Assembly (NCBI RefSeq): GCF_007829815.1
Contig: NZ_VIWT01000002.1
Coordinates: 1 to 64,000 of the forward strand
DNA: 64,000 bases
Direction: 5' to 3'
DNA from: Kitasatospora viridis
GTDB taxonomy: Bacteria; Actinomycetota; Actinomycetes; Streptomycetales; Streptomycetaceae
Of the stretch, positions 9,735-16,520 are shown piece after piece (position 1 is the stretch's first letter; every line of letters begins with the position of its first letter). A model generated the notes under the pieces. It did no database searches and had not been told where the DNA came from. It saw only the letters and a program-made list of their open reading frames with translations. The translations under genes and the position numbers were made by a program.

Positions 9735-10549
9735 CCGCCACCGAGGACGCTTGGGAGCTTCCCATCAGCGAGTGCGAGCTCGTCCGGCTCACCCGGGACA
9801 TGCAGGACGCGCACCGGGCGACGCTGCCCGCGATGCACGCCGGTGCCGTGGACCTCACGGAGGAGATCCGGGCCCGCGCGGCCGGCGAGCCGCGTGACGC
9901 CGGCCGCCGCCGCTTCCTGCTCGGCGCCGGCGGCGCCGCCGTCGCGGTGACGCTCGCGGCCTGCTCCAGCAGCAAGTCCGGCGGCTCGGCGGCCTCCAGC
10001 GCAGCCTCCGGCGCGGCCTCGATGTCCGGTTCGGCCTCCGGGCAGTACACCGGCGACCTCAAGGTGGTGGCGCTGGCCACCGCCCTGGAGAACCAGGCCG
10101 TCGGCGCCTACCAGGCCGCCCTGGACGCGGCGAAGGCCGGCAAGCTCGGCACCGTGCCGCCGGCGGTGGCCACCTTCATCACCACGGCGATGGGCCAGCA
10201 CGCCGACCACGCCAAGGCCTGGAACGCGGTGCTCACCGGCGCCGGCAAGCCCGCCATCACCAACGTCCCGCTGTCCAACCAGGCCGCCACCGTGCAGGCC
10301 TTGAACGCGGCCACCGACGTCGGCACGGTCGCCAAGCTGGCCCTGTCGCTGGAGGACCAGGCCGCGCAGACCTACCTGTTCGCGACCTACAACGTCACCA
10401 GCCCCGGCGGCATCGCCACCGCGGCCACCATCGCGCCGGTCGAGGCCATGCACGCCGCGATCCTCAACTACGTGCTGGGCCAGTACCCCGTCCCCGACGA
10501 CTTCCTGCCCACGGACAAGGCGGCCAGCCCCTCGCTCCTGACGGTCTGA
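9731..10549 (+). CDS. Ferritin-like Tat lipoprotein (second of a pair)
   Basis: A 272-residue paralogue of the preceding gene, coupled by a GTGA overlap. It has an N-terminal cytosolic segment, a twin-arginine signal (RRRFLLGAGG, residues 59-68) and a lipobox LAAC with the lipidated Cys at 78, followed by a Ser/Gly/Ala linker. The bundle repeats the Glu/His patterns ALENQAVGAYQ, GQHADHAKAWN, SLEDQAAQTYL and EAMHAAILNYV. The pair probably forms a membrane-tethered heteromer or complex. Anchoring of one partner and not the other is visible in the signals. Confidence 0.86.
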   Translation: MTATEDAWELPISECELVRLTRDMQDAHRATLPAMHAGAVDLTEEIRARAAGEPRDAGRRRFLLGAGGAAVAVTLAACSSSKSGGSAASSAASGAASMSGSASGQYTGDLKVVALATALENQAVGAYQAALDAAKAGKLGTVPPAVATFITTAMGQHADHAKAWNAVLTGAGKPAITNVPLSNQAATVQALNAATDVGTVAKLALSLEDQAAQTYLFATYNVTSPGGIATAATIAPVEAMHAAILNYVLGQYPVPDDFLPTDKAASPSLLTV

Positions 10550-10567
10550 CGGCTTCACCCCCCAGAC

Positions 10568-10617
10568 GGTGGGTGCCCGGGTGGAAAAGTCGACTCCCCC
10601 GCGCCCGGGCACCCACC
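10568..10617 (+). terminator. Hairpin between ferritin-like pair and cupredoxin gene
   Basis: Perfect 14-bp inverted repeat GGTGGGTGCCCGGG / CCCGGGCACCCACC around a 22-nt loop. It probably ends or attenuates the ferritin-like operon before the cupredoxin gene. Confidence 0.75.
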
Positions 10618-10649
10618 CCTCCTCCTCCCGATGAACGGACGGACCACCC

Positions 10650-11024
10650 GTGACCGCCGCGCGCCCCTACTCGACCCTCGCAGCCGTCCTGCTCGCCCTG
10701 GCGCTGAGCGCCTGCTCGTCCGGCGGCGCCCAGGGTGGTGCGCAGGGCGGCGCCACGACCGGCTCCTCGTCGGCCGGCGCCCGGATCACCATCAAGAACT
10801 TCCTCTTCGCCCCCGCGGCGCTCACCGTGCACCCGGGCGACCGGGTCACCGTCGTCAACGAGGACTCAACCGCCCACACCGCGACCGCCACCGACAAGTC
10901 CTTCGACACCGGTGACATCGCCCCCGGCACCTCGGCGACCTTCACCGCGCCCGCGAAGCCCGGCAGCTACCCGTACATCTGCACCATCCACCAGTACATG
11001 CACGCGACCCTGACGGTTGATTAG
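10650..11024 (+). CDS. Cupredoxin-domain lipoprotein (plastocyanin-like)
   Basis: A 124-residue protein with a signal peptide ending in lipobox LSAC, then a Gly/Ala/Ser linker and a blue-copper beta-barrel. The type I copper ligands can be placed: His in DSTAHTATA and the cluster ICTIHQYMHA (Cys, His, Met). It is an electron carrier or copper protein on the outer face of the membrane. The position just downstream of two exported ferritin-like proteins suggests a shared redox or metal role, but the hairpin between them means co-expression is not certain. Confidence 0.88.
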   Translation: MTAARPYSTLAAVLLALALSACSSGGAQGGAQGGATTGSSSAGARITIKNFLFAPAALTVHPGDRVTVVNEDSTAHTATATDKSFDTGDIAPGTSATFTAPAKPGSYPYICTIHQYMHATLTVD

Positions 11025-11035
11025 CCGACTGCCGG

Positions 11036-11197
11036 TCAGTCCTTGACGACCTGGTAGATGCCGTAGACGACGCCCGGGAAGTGGCCGAGCAGCTGGAGCA
11101 GGAAGGCCCACAGCACCTTCAGGCACGGGCCCTCCTTGATCAGCACGGCGAGCCAGGGCAGGACCAGGCAGAGCAGGACGAGCAGGACCTTCACCAT
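11036..11197 (-). CDS. YqaE/Pmp3-family small membrane protein
   Basis: A 53-residue, two-helix hydrophobic protein (VLLVLLCLVLPWLAVLI, a charged turn KEG, then LWAFLLQLLGHFPGVVYG). The LGHFPGVVYG ending is characteristic of the Pmp3/UPF0057 family, linked to membrane potential and stress in other organisms. It converges on the cupredoxin gene with only 11 nt between stops. Confidence 0.85.
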   Translation of the reverse strand: MVKVLLVLLCLVLPWLAVLIKEGPCLKVLWAFLLQLLGHFPGVVYGIYQVVKD

Positions 11198-11379
11198 GAT
11201 CGTTCCTCGATTCGGGGTTCCCGGGCCCCACGCCGGCGAGGGGCCCCTCGGCGGTCGCCGCAGCGCCGCCGTACTGGGCCGCCTGCCCGCTGTCCGCCCC
11301 GGCAAACCGCGGGGGCGGAGCGTCTCGTCGGTGCGGACCCCGCCTTCCTCGACGAGGTCCAGTCTTGGTGGCCCGGGTG

Positions 11380-11712
11380 CTATCGGCTCAGGTTCCAGTT
11401 GAGCGGGTAGTTGACGATCGGGGTGAACGTCACGCCGGCCTCCGCCATCTCGCCGCGCGCGGTGACGACCATCTCCTTCAGTCGGCTCATCTGGTCCGAG
11501 TGCTCCGCGGACTCCCAGACGCTGACGTTGATGATCGAGCCCTCCGGCGAGACGGCCGCGTACCAGTCGATGAACCCGGGCAACTGCTTGATCGCCGGGG
11601 CCAGGTACTCCGCCTGCCGGGTGGTCAGCTCGGCGAGCTCGGCGTAGCGGGTCGGGTCGAAGGTGCCCTGCGCCACGCGGACGACGGCGGTCGAAGGCAA
11701 GGATTCGGTCAT
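11380..11712 (-). CDS. Antibiotic biosynthesis monooxygenase (ABM)-like small protein
   Basis: A 110-residue alpha/beta barrel-type protein. The pattern matches the dimeric ABM fold: AVVRVAQGTF strand, helix LAPAIKQLPGFIDWYAA, strand SIINVSVWES, and helix SDQMSRLKEMVV. The biochemical role is not predictable. AGGGGG sits upstream of the ATG. Its promoter region contains an ATTAC N16 GTAAT inverted repeat that could be an operator. Confidence 0.7.
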   Translation of the reverse strand: MTESLPSTAVVRVAQGTFDPTRYAELAELTTRQAEYLAPAIKQLPGFIDWYAAVSPEGSIINVSVWESAEHSDQMSRLKEMVVTARGEMAEAGVTFTPIVNYPLNWNLSR

Positions 11713-11782
11713 GGATGAGCCCCCTTGATGAATTACATTCTGGTTGCCTATCGTAATGGAATGGATGATCGGCGGGCAAGGC

Positions 11783-12754
11783 TCAGCCGCGCCGCTCCCC
11801 GCTCTCCACCCGCAGGCCGCGCAGCACCGTCACCGTCAGGCCGAGCGCGACCAGTGCCTCGGCCCAGTAGAACGCCGCGTAGTCGAGCAGCGAGCCGATC
11901 GGGGGGCTGCCGGGGGCGGCGTTGCGCATGCCGATCAGGGCGAACAGGGTCGCGGCCATCCAGCCGAGCGCGGGCCAGATCAGGCCGCGGCGCTGCTTGG
12001 TGATCAGCCAGGCGACGAACAGGACGGACAGGCCCAGCGACCACATCGCCACGATCATGAACCAGGCGAAGATGAAGGTGCTGCGGGAGCGGGCCATCCG
12101 CTCGGTGACGGCGACCGTGCCCTGCTCGCTCTGGTGGCCGCCCTGGTGCATCGCGAAGAACGGGTCGGCCTCCACCACGCCGACCACCACCGGCACGGAC
12201 GCGCCGCCGGCGGTCGCCTGGAAACCCACCAGGGACTGGTAGCTGTCGAACGGGTAGTCGGAGACCCGGCCGTCGGTGAGCGGGAAGTTCACGGTGCTGC
12301 TGCCGATCTGCTGGCCCGCGGGGAAGCGCAGCACGGCCTGGTCGAGCGAGCTGGTGTCCAGCACCAGGTCCCGGGTGGGGGCCAGCGGGTTGTCGGCGCT
12401 CTGCAGCGTGCCCTGCGGCTCGATCAGGACCTTGGCGGAGACCGTCGCCCCGACCGGATCGACGTGTTGCAGGGTCACCGCGACCACCAGGTAGTCGCCG
12501 GTCGCCACCGTGCCGACCACCTGCTGCCTGTCCCGCGAGGAGCGCTCGTCGAAGTAGAGCAGCAGGCCCGAGACGCAGAGCACCGCGAGCAGGCCGAGCA
12601 CGGCGGCCGGCCGCCAGATCCGCACCCGGGGGTGCGGCTCGGCGGGCGGGGACGCGGCCCTGACCCGCAGTCGGACGCGCGCCCGCACCCGGACCCGCTC
12701 GCGCCTGACGCCTCGTCGTACCACCGGCTCACCTCCCGCGCCCGCTCCCGCCAC
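11783..12754 (-). CDS. DUF4436-family membrane protein
   Basis: A 323-residue protein with an extremely Arg-rich cytosolic N-terminus (RRERVRVRARVRLRVR), a transmembrane helix (AVLGLLAVLCVSGLLLYF), an extracytoplasmic beta-rich domain (about residues 75-215, containing FPLTDGRVSDYPFDSYQS) and three C-terminal helices. This layout matches DUF4436 proteins of actinobacteria, whose function is unknown. The true start could lie inside the Arg-rich stretch. Confidence 0.78.
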   Translation of the reverse strand: MAGAGAGGEPVVRRGVRRERVRVRARVRLRVRAASPPAEPHPRVRIWRPAAVLGLLAVLCVSGLLLYFDERSSRDRQQVVGTVATGDYLVVAVTLQHVDPVGATVSAKVLIEPQGTLQSADNPLAPTRDLVLDTSSLDQAVLRFPAGQQIGSSTVNFPLTDGRVSDYPFDSYQSLVGFQATAGGASVPVVVGVVEADPFFAMHQGGHQSEQGTVAVTERMARSRSTFIFAWFMIVAMWSLGLSVLFVAWLITKQRRGLIWPALGWMAATLFALIGMRNAAPGSPPIGSLLDYAAFYWAEALVALGLTVTVLRGLRVESGERRG

Positions 12755-12825
12755 CGTCTCGTGCCGCGGCGCGGGCGGCGACTCCCGGTCGGCCAGTCGG
12801 CGCAGCGGACCGGAGGCGGCGCCGG

Positions 12826-14055
12826 TCAGGGGAGGTACGCCACCTCCGGGAAGGCGGCCGACGGACCGTCAAGCAGTCGGCTGGGCCGCCGGCGCAGGTG
12901 CCGGTCGAAGAAGGCGAGCGGGTAGGCCTGCTGGATCCGCACCGCGCGCCCGGGGTCCAGGGTGCCGGTCATGCTGCGCAGCTGTGCGTCGCTGAGACCG
13001 GCCAGGCGGGCCAGTTGCGGGGCCAGGTACTGGACGTCGGTGTACGAGGCGTGCGCCGCGCCGGCGGCGCGCACGTCGAGCCGCCAGCCCTTGAGCCGTG
13101 ACCAGAACTCGGCGACCGGGCGCTGGGTGGTCCGGGTGCACCGCGCGGTCAGCAGCATGAACGGGCGGTCCAGGTCGCCGGTGATCACCGGGTCCATCGT
13201 GCCGTCGAGGGCCAGGCCCGCCTTCACCCGCCGGTCGGCGGCCATGGTCAGGGCGGTGGCCGCGCCGCCCTTGGACCAGCCGAACATGCCGATCCGGTCC
13301 AGGTCGAGCGCCGCGCCCAGGCCCTCGGGCAGCTGCCGGCCGTCGGCGTCCGGGTTGCGGCCGGCGGCGAGCTCCTCGATCCGGTCCAGCAGGAACCGGA
13401 CGTCCTCGGCGAAGCCCGCCGCGCCGGGCATGCGGGCTCCGTCCGGGGTGAGCACCCGCCCGTCCGGGAACTGGGTGAAGGAGTCGTTGGCGTGGTCCAC
13501 GGTGACCACCAGGTAGCCGTGGCTGGCGAGCTCCTGGACCACGATGGTGGTGTCGGAGCGGTGGTCGTGCGCCCCGTGCGAGTGGACGACGACGGGCAGC
13601 GAGTGGCCCGGCCGGTGGACCGGGGCGCCGAGGTGACCGGCCGTCAGCGGACCGAGCGCGGAACTGGGCGGGAACCCGCCGGACGCCAGGAAGGCGCGCA
13701 GTGCGCCCGCGCCCATCCAGGGGGCGAGGGGGTGGTGTCCGGTCGGCCGCGCCGGGTACCACAGGCTCGCCATCAGCCGCAGCGGTGAGCCGGGGGTCGG
13801 GCCCGGGCGGGTCGGGTCGACCAGGGTCAGGTCCACGGTGCCCACGGGGTGGGGGCCGGTGGGCCGGGGGAGCACCAGGCGGGCGGATGTCGGTCGGATG
13901 GTAGCCGGCCGGGTGGCGCCGGCGGCGGCCCGGGCGGGGCGGGCCGGCAGGAGCGGTGCGGCGGTCCCGGCTCCCACGGCGGCGCCGAGCATCCGGCGGC
14001 GGCTGATGCCCGCCGGGCTGACGTTCCCTCGATCGGTGTGCGGCGTGCTGCTCAT
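12826..14055 (-). CDS. Tat-exported alpha/beta hydrolase (PAF-acetylhydrolase-like)
   Basis: A 409-residue protein with a twin-arginine signal (ISRRRMLGAAVGAG, residues 17-30). The hydrolase core has the nucleophile elbow GWSKGG (Ser261), an acidic residue in LALDGTMDP (Asp284) and a late His in AAHASYTDV. The PVVVHSHGAHDHRSDT stretch forms the oxyanion side. The architecture fits the platelet-activating-factor acetylhydrolase isoform II group, that is, secreted esterases or lipases. The substrate is unknown. Divergent from the GNAT gene. Confidence 0.86.
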   Translation of the reverse strand: MSSTPHTDRGNVSPAGISRRRMLGAAVGAGTAAPLLPARPARAAAGATRPATIRPTSARLVLPRPTGPHPVGTVDLTLVDPTRPGPTPGSPLRLMASLWYPARPTGHHPLAPWMGAGALRAFLASGGFPPSSALGPLTAGHLGAPVHRPGHSLPVVVHSHGAHDHRSDTTIVVQELASHGYLVVTVDHANDSFTQFPDGRVLTPDGARMPGAAGFAEDVRFLLDRIEELAAGRNPDADGRQLPEGLGAALDLDRIGMFGWSKGGAATALTMAADRRVKAGLALDGTMDPVITGDLDRPFMLLTARCTRTTQRPVAEFWSRLKGWRLDVRAAGAAHASYTDVQYLAPQLARLAGLSDAQLRSMTGTLDPGRAVRIQQAYPLAFFDRHLRRRPSRLLDGPSAAFPEVAYLP

Positions 14056-14313
14056 GGGTTCCTCCCAGCGCCGGGGTCCACTGCCTCGCCCGACACGGTG
14101 TCAGCCGGGAGGGGCCGGGCACATCCGCCCAGGGGTGACAGTGCGCGACCGCCGGCCAGCTGAGGGTGTAAGCCCGTGGTCGGAGTCCGGGCCGGGCGGG
14201 CCGGGTAAATCGATTGCCCGGGGTCGGGAGGGGCGCGCAGAATCGGGGCGTGATCCCTCGACGTGGTAGCCGCAGCCGTTCTGACGCCGTCGCACACATC
14301 GAGGATGACCATC

Positions 14314-14892
14314 GTGAACCAGAGCACTGCCGAGTACACGCCCGCTGACGAGCCCTCCTGGCTGCGTTGCCGGGTGCTCTCGTTCCTGTCCACCCCCTAC
14401 TTCGACGACGTGCTCCGGGCCAAGCCCGTGATCGCCGCCCCCGGGTTCGAGCTGGTGGTGCGCGGGGGCGGCGGGGCGGTCGTCGGGATCATGGACGTCG
14501 CCGTCGAGGGGGAGCTGGCGACCGTCGAGACCGTCGCGGTCCACCCCGACCACCAGCGCCGGGGGATCGGGCGGGCGCTGTTCGCCGCGGCGCGCGAGCG
14601 GGCCCGGGCGGCGGGGGCCCGGACCCTGGACGCGTGGACCAGGGACGACCCGGACACGCTGGCCTGGTACCGGGCGATGGGGTTCGCCGAGAGCTCGCAC
14701 TACCTGCACGTGTACGCCGACCGGTACACCGATCCGGGGGAGCCGGACCGGGCGGTCGCCGTGCAGTGGCCCGGGCTGCGGCCGATGGCGCTGTTCCTGC
14801 ACGCCGCGCTCGCCGAGGAGCGGGCGATGCGCGAGCAGTTCGCCCGGGTGCACGTGTGCCGCCGGTTCGCGCTGGACCTCGGCGAGCGGTAG
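14314..14892 (+). CDS. GNAT N-acetyltransferase
   Basis: A roughly 192-residue acetyltransferase with the acetyl-CoA-binding motif A VAVHPDHQRRGIGRALF, followed by the typical ARTLDAWTRDDPDTLAWYRAMGF segment. The C-terminal part (FLHAALAEERAMREQF) is an added helix. The GTG at 14314 was preferred because GAGG lies 9 nt upstream. The ATG at 14305, in the same frame, would abut that GAGG directly. The substrate is unknown. Confidence 0.85.
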   Translation: MNQSTAEYTPADEPSWLRCRVLSFLSTPYFDDVLRAKPVIAAPGFELVVRGGGGAVVGIMDVAVEGELATVETVAVHPDHQRRGIGRALFAAARERARAAGARTLDAWTRDDPDTLAWYRAMGFAESSHYLHVYADRYTDPGEPDRAVAVQWPGLRPMALFLHAALAEERAMREQFARVHVCRRFALDLGER

Positions 14893-14917
14893 CCGGGCCC
14901 TGGCCGTTGAGCGGGCG

Positions 14918-15100
14918 TCAGGCCTCCGGGGCCGGCCGCTCCTGACCGTCCCCCTGGAGGGCCCGGGTCTCGGCCTTGAGGATGCGCATCGACTTGCCGA
15001 GGCCGCGGGCCATGTCGGGCAGCTTGCGGGAGCCGAAGAGCAGCACCACCACGGCCAGCATCAGGAGCAGGTGCCAGGGTTCAAGGGCGTTGCGCAGCAT
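14918..15100 (-). CDS. tatA: Sec-independent translocase TatA
   Basis: A 60-residue TatA/TatE-type protein: one N-terminal transmembrane helix (WHLLLMLAVVVLLFG), then the hinge and amphipathic helix SRKLPDMARGLGKSMRILK, and a charged tail. It supplies pore subunits for export of folded proteins. Its ATG lies inside the end of the upstream MFS gene, with GGAGG 10 nt before it, so it is coupled to the siderophore operon. Several proteins here (siderophore-binding lipoprotein, ferritin-like pair, hydrolase) carry twin-arginine signals. It is probably an accessory copy rather than the main tatA, which usually sits elsewhere with tatC. Confidence 0.88.
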   Translation of the reverse strand: MLRNALEPWHLLLMLAVVVLLFGSRKLPDMARGLGKSMRILKAETRALQGDGQERPAPEA

Positions 15101-16520
15101 GGGGGTTGTTCCTCCTTGAGGTCAGGGGTGCGCGGTCGGCCCGGCGCAGCAGCAGGGCCGCGAGCAGGCCGCCGGCCAGGACGGTGGCGGCGCCGAGCAG
15201 TTGGGCGGTGCGGGCGGCCTCGCCGAAGGCGTGCACCAGGTCGGGGCGGCCCGCGCCGAGGGCCGTGTACGGCGAGTCGGCCGGGACACCGGCCGGGGCG
15301 AGGGCCGTGAAGCGGGCGTCGAGCACCGCGCCGAGCACGGCCACGCCGAGGCTGGCGCCGAGTTCGGCGGTCGCGCCGTCGATCCCGGCGCCGGCGCCCG
15401 CCTTCTCCGGTGGGATGGCGCCCAGCACGGCGGCCACCAGGGCGGGGTTGGCCAGCGCGCAGCCGGTGCCCATCAGCAGCAGGCCGACCGGCAGCGCACC
15501 CGTGACGGTGACCGCCAGGCCGGCGGCCAGCAGCGCCATGCCGAGGGCGATGGCGCCGGCGGTGCCGAGCCGGGCGATCAGCCTGGTCGACACGCCGGTC
15601 AGGTGCAGCAGCACGACGGTCAGCGCGAACGGCGCCATCCGCAGCCCGGCCGCCAACGGCGTGAGGCCGTGCACCAGTTGGAGCTGCTGGGTGAGCAGGA
15701 AGAGCGCGCCGGTGCTGCCCGCGGTGATCAGCAGCACCCCGCTGACCGCGCCGGTGAACCGGCGGTCCCGGAAGAACGCCAGATCGAGCATCGGCTGCGC
15801 CGTCCGGCGCTCCCAGCAGAGGAACCCGGTCAGGGCGGCCACCGCCACGGCCACCGTCGGCAGGTCGGGCCCGGCGGTGATCGCCCGGACCACGGACACC
15901 ATGCCGACGGTGGAGAGCACCGCCCCGACCAGGTCGGGCCGCCCGTCGCGGCGGCCGTGCGACTCGGGCACCAGGCGCCGGGCGGCGAGCAGCCCGAGCA
16001 GCACCACCGGCAGGTTGGCCAGGAAGACCGCGCCCCACCAGAAGTGCGCCAGCAGCAGTCCGCCGATCGGCGGCCCGGCGGCGAAGCCGAGCGCGCTGAC
16101 CATCGCCCAGACGGCGATCGCCCGGTCGCGCTCGGCGCCGTCGAAGACCTGCATCACCACGGCCAGGGTGGCGGTGGTGAGCAGCGCCCCGCCGACGCCC
16201 ATCACCGCGCGGGCGGCGACCAGTTGGCCGGTGCCGCCGGCCAGGGCGGCGGCCAGCGACCCGGCGCCGAAGACCAGCAGGCCGGCCAGCAGCATCCGCC
16301 GCCGCCCGTACCGGTCGGCCGCCGCGCCGGCGGTGAGCAGCAGGCCGGCCTGGGCCAGCGAGTAGGCGGTGGTGATCCACTGCAGGGCGGGGGTGCCGGC
16401 GCCGAGGGCGCGGCCGAGCTCGGGCAGCGCGACGTTCAGCACGGTGTTGTCGAGCACCACCACCAGCTGCACCAGGCAGACCGTGCCGAGCACCGCCCAG
16501 CGGGCGCGTCCGCTGCTCAC
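15081..16520 (-). CDS. MFS transporter, DHA2-like (putative siderophore exporter)
   Basis: A 479-residue drug:H+ antiporter with about 14 hydrophobic helices. Visible are the early motif QWITTAYSLAQAGLL, the loop 2-3 motif AAADRYGRRRMLLAG, and motif C-like ALGFAAGPPIGGLLLAHF. The GTG start overlaps the TGA of the DesC-DesD gene (GTGA). This position in the operon makes export of the hydroxamate siderophore the most likely role. The 3' end overlaps the start of tatA by 20 nt. Confidence 0.88.
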   Translation of the reverse strand: MSSGRARWAVLGTVCLVQLVVVLDNTVLNVALPELGRALGAGTPALQWITTAYSLAQAGLLLTAGAAADRYGRRRMLLAGLLVFGAGSLAAALAGGTGQLVAARAVMGVGGALLTTATLAVVMQVFDGAERDRAIAVWAMVSALGFAAGPPIGGLLLAHFWWGAVFLANLPVVLLGLLAARRLVPESHGRRDGRPDLVGAVLSTVGMVSVVRAITAGPDLPTVAVAVAALTGFLCWERRTAQPMLDLAFFRDRRFTGAVSGVLLITAGSTGALFLLTQQLQLVHGLTPLAAGLRMAPFALTVVLLHLTGVSTRLIARLGTAGAIALGMALLAAGLAVTVTGALPVGLLLMGTGCALANPALVAAVLGAIPPEKAGAGAGIDGATAELGASLGVAVLGAVLDARFTALAPAGVPADSPYTALGAGRPDLVHAFGEAARTAQLLGAATVLAGGLLAALLLRRADRAPLTSRRNNPHAAQRP

